Source: Ruegeria sp. HKCCD4315 (lineage in GTDB: Bacteria > Pseudomonadota > Alphaproteobacteria > Rhodobacterales > Rhodobacteraceae). From it: a DNA stretch of 64,000 nt. Location of the stretch: NCBI RefSeq assembly GCF_013112245.1, contig NZ_WVRN01000001.1:2050501-2114500 (forward strand), read 5' to 3'. Shown here one piece after another: positions 62,698 through 64,000 of the stretch. A program made the position numbers and the translations under genes. The notes beneath the pieces are model-generated. The model saw only the letters and a program-made list of their open reading frames with translations, was not told the origin of the DNA and did no database searches. Position 1 is the stretch's first letter; each line of letters begins with the position of its first letter.

Positions 62698-63404
62698 GCG
62701 GCGGCTCCTCCGAAATAGGCATCGTGAATGGCCTCGCGGCTGAGCGTGTCTGCGGTGCCTTCCAGCGTGACGCGACCCTCCATCATGCAGTAGACGCGGT
62801 CTGCGACTTTCATCGCCTGGCCAATGTCCTGCTCCACCACGATCAGGCTAGCTCCGGCCTCCTGAATGCGAGGGACGGCATCGTAGATGTCCTTGATGAC
62901 CACGGGTGCCAGACCAAGGCTAATCTCGTCACAGAGCAGAACGCGCGGGTTGCTGATCAGGGCGCGGCCTATGGCTACCATCTGCTGTTGCCCACCAGAA
63001 AGGGCTGTGCCCGGGTGGTTTCGACGCTCTTTCAGGATCGGGAACAGGTCGTAGATTGTTTGCAGGGACCAATGGCCCGATACCTTTCGGCCATAGGTGC
63101 CTATCAGTAGGTTTTCCTCGACACTTAGGGAAGGAAACAGCCGACGCCCCTCGGGCACCATTGCCACTCCGCGTGCCATGATCTCATCTGAGGTCAGATC
63201 GCCGATGGGCTGGCCGTCAAAACGCACCTGATCAGACCCGTTGGTCAGAACCCCCGAAATCGAGCGCATGAGGGTCGATTTCCCGGCCCCGTTTGCGCCG
63301 ATGATGGCGACGGTTTCACCTTCGTTCAGGTGGACGTCCACACCGTACAGGGCTTGGAAGTCTCCGTAATGGGCGGTCAGCGCGTGGGTTTCCAGCAGGC
63401 TCAT
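62694..63404 (-). CDS. livF: ABC importer ATPase LivF
   Basis: 236 residues. Walker A GANGAGKS (36-43), canonical signature LSGGQ (135-139) and Walker B VLLCDE. The H-loop has Gln192 (VVEQD), the usual LivF variant lacking the switch His. Its partner LivG has the His but no signature glycine, so here too one ATP site is consensus and one degenerate. It overlaps livG by one base. Confidence 0.92.
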   Translation of the reverse strand: MSLLETHALTAHYGDFQALYGVDVHLNEGETVAIIGANGAGKSTLMRSISGVLTNGSDQVRFDGQPIGDLTSDEIMARGVAMVPEGRRLFPSLSVEENLLIGTYGRKVSGHWSLQTIYDLFPILKERRNHPGTALSGGQQQMVAIGRALISNPRVLLCDEISLGLAPVVIKDIYDAVPRIQEAGASLIVVEQDIGQAMKVADRVYCMMEGRVTLEGTADTLSREAIHDAYFGGAAA

Positions 63405-64000
63405 CAGACTTCGATCCCCAGATAGATTTCTTTGACTTCCCGGCTGTTCATGATCTCGTCCGGATCGCCCAGACCGATGACCTTGCCGAAATCCAGAACC
63501 AGCAGCCGTTCAACGACTGAGGTGAGCGCATGCAGGACATGTTCGATCCAGATGATCGTGACGCCACTGCTATGCAGCCCTTTGATCGTGTTGATCAGCG
63601 CGGTGCATTCTGCGTCGGTCAAACCCCCGGCGATTTCGTCCAGCAGCAGCAGCTTAGGATTGGTTGCCATCGCACGGGCCAACTCCAACCGCTTGCGTTG
63701 CAACAGCCGCAATCCACCGGCCGTGTCATTGGCCACATCCAACAATTCCGTTTGCTCAAGAATGCGGGCGCAATCCTGTTCAACCTCGTGTTCGGATTTG
63801 CTCTGCCCGTGCGTCGCGGCCACCAGCAGGTTTTCGAACACTGTCAGATGATCAAACGGCTGAGGGATCTGGAACGAGCGCCCTATACCTGACAGGCAGC
63901 GTTGCATGGGGGGCACGCGGGTCACATCCGTCCCGTCAAAATGGATCGATCCCGCGTCAGAAGTCAGATTGCCCGTTATCAGGTTGAACAACGTGGACTT
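63404..64000 (-). CDS. livG: ABC importer ATPase LivG (5' end outside window)
   Basis: The 199 visible residues begin inside the Walker A motif (KSTLFNLITG), so about 40 N-terminal residues lie beyond 64000. The LivG insert GRSFQIPQPFDHLTVFENLLVAATHG, Walker B LLLLDEIAGGL and switch His (WIEHVLHAL) are clear. The signature region reads GGLRLLQRKRLELARAM, with Leu where the signature Gly should be. I recall similar variants in other LivG proteins. The binding protein and regulator are probably upstream, off-window. Confidence 0.9.
   Translation of the reverse strand, partial: KSTLFNLITGNLTSDAGSIHFDGTDVTRVPPMQRCLSGIGRSFQIPQPFDHLTVFENLLVAATHGQSKSEHEVEQDCARILEQTELLDVANDTAGGLRLLQRKRLELARAMATNPKLLLLDEIAGGLTDAECTALINTIKGLHSSGVTIIWIEHVLHALTSVVERLLVLDFGKVIGLGDPDEIMNSREVKEIYLGIEV

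Overview
This is a 64 kb stretch of a moderately GC-rich chromosome. It is almost certainly from an alphaproteobacterium of the Rhodobacterales (Roseobacter group). That assignment rests on the hom-glpX-recJ order, the tad pilus genes, the GlpSTPQUV-type glycerol ABC importer, many LysR/Liv/VOC/pirin catabolic genes and the alphaproteobacterial tRNA-Glu pair. I see no rRNA, CRISPR array, insertion sequence or phage gene. The sequence is densely coding, and only 40307-40775 exceeds 300 bases without a gene.

Layout. (1) 1-1433: tail of a tad (Flp pilus) locus with a truncated TadG-like vWA protein and two TadE-like pseudopilins. (2) 1395-3902: small membrane protein, pirin, and a TetR regulator divergent from a lipoprotein across a perfect 22-bp palindrome. 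(3) 4027-8202: housekeeping block hom, glpX, recJ. (4) 8301-8474: two identical tandem tRNA-Glu(TTC) genes. (5) 8484-15870 (minus): complete accessory V/A-type ATPase operon, transcribed B-D-I-K-E-DUF2764-A. (6) 16114-22127: glycerol-type ABC importer (solute-binding protein, two non-equivalent ATPases, two permeases, DUF2160 protein), followed by a BlaI-like repressor and an M56 protease. (7) 23683-25703: MATE exporter and a small VOC protein. (8) 25748-36835: xylose regulon. xylFHGA is divergent from the ROK regulator xylR, and xylB-mutarotase are coupled to a di-heme peroxidase that converges on a CRTAC1 protein. (9) 37076-43736: an envelope/signalling cluster with a CHASE2 adenylate cyclase and FecR protein on one strand and a secreted protein plus ExbB-ExbD-ExbD'-TonB on the other. 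(10) 43940-57061: quinone/aromatic detoxification and redox genes. These are LysR, an Mhq-like dioxygenase and hydrolase, a second LysR, XapX, isochorismatase-like, amidohydrolase, GNAT, MFS, a membrane-fusion adaptor, an IorAB molybdo-oxidoreductase and a second pirin. (11) 57231-64000 (minus): aromatic catabolic operon with a Liv-type importer, FAD phenol-type monooxygenase, hydroxyquinol 1,2-dioxygenase and a BKACE beta-keto acid cleavage enzyme. It runs off the right edge inside livG.

How the parts work together. The xylose genes form a complete import-isomerise-phosphorylate route under a ROK repressor. The last operon reads as import of an aromatic acid, ring hydroxylation, intradiol cleavage and CoA-dependent thiolysis-like cleavage. 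The most unusual signals are: complementary loss of ATP-site motifs in the two glycerol-importer ATPases; an ExbD pair in which one copy has Asn instead of the proton-carrying Asp; a V-ATPase operon whose gene order is a circular permutation of the Chlamydia/Bacteroides order; and a di-heme peroxidase plus CRTAC1 pair embedded in the xylose regulon.
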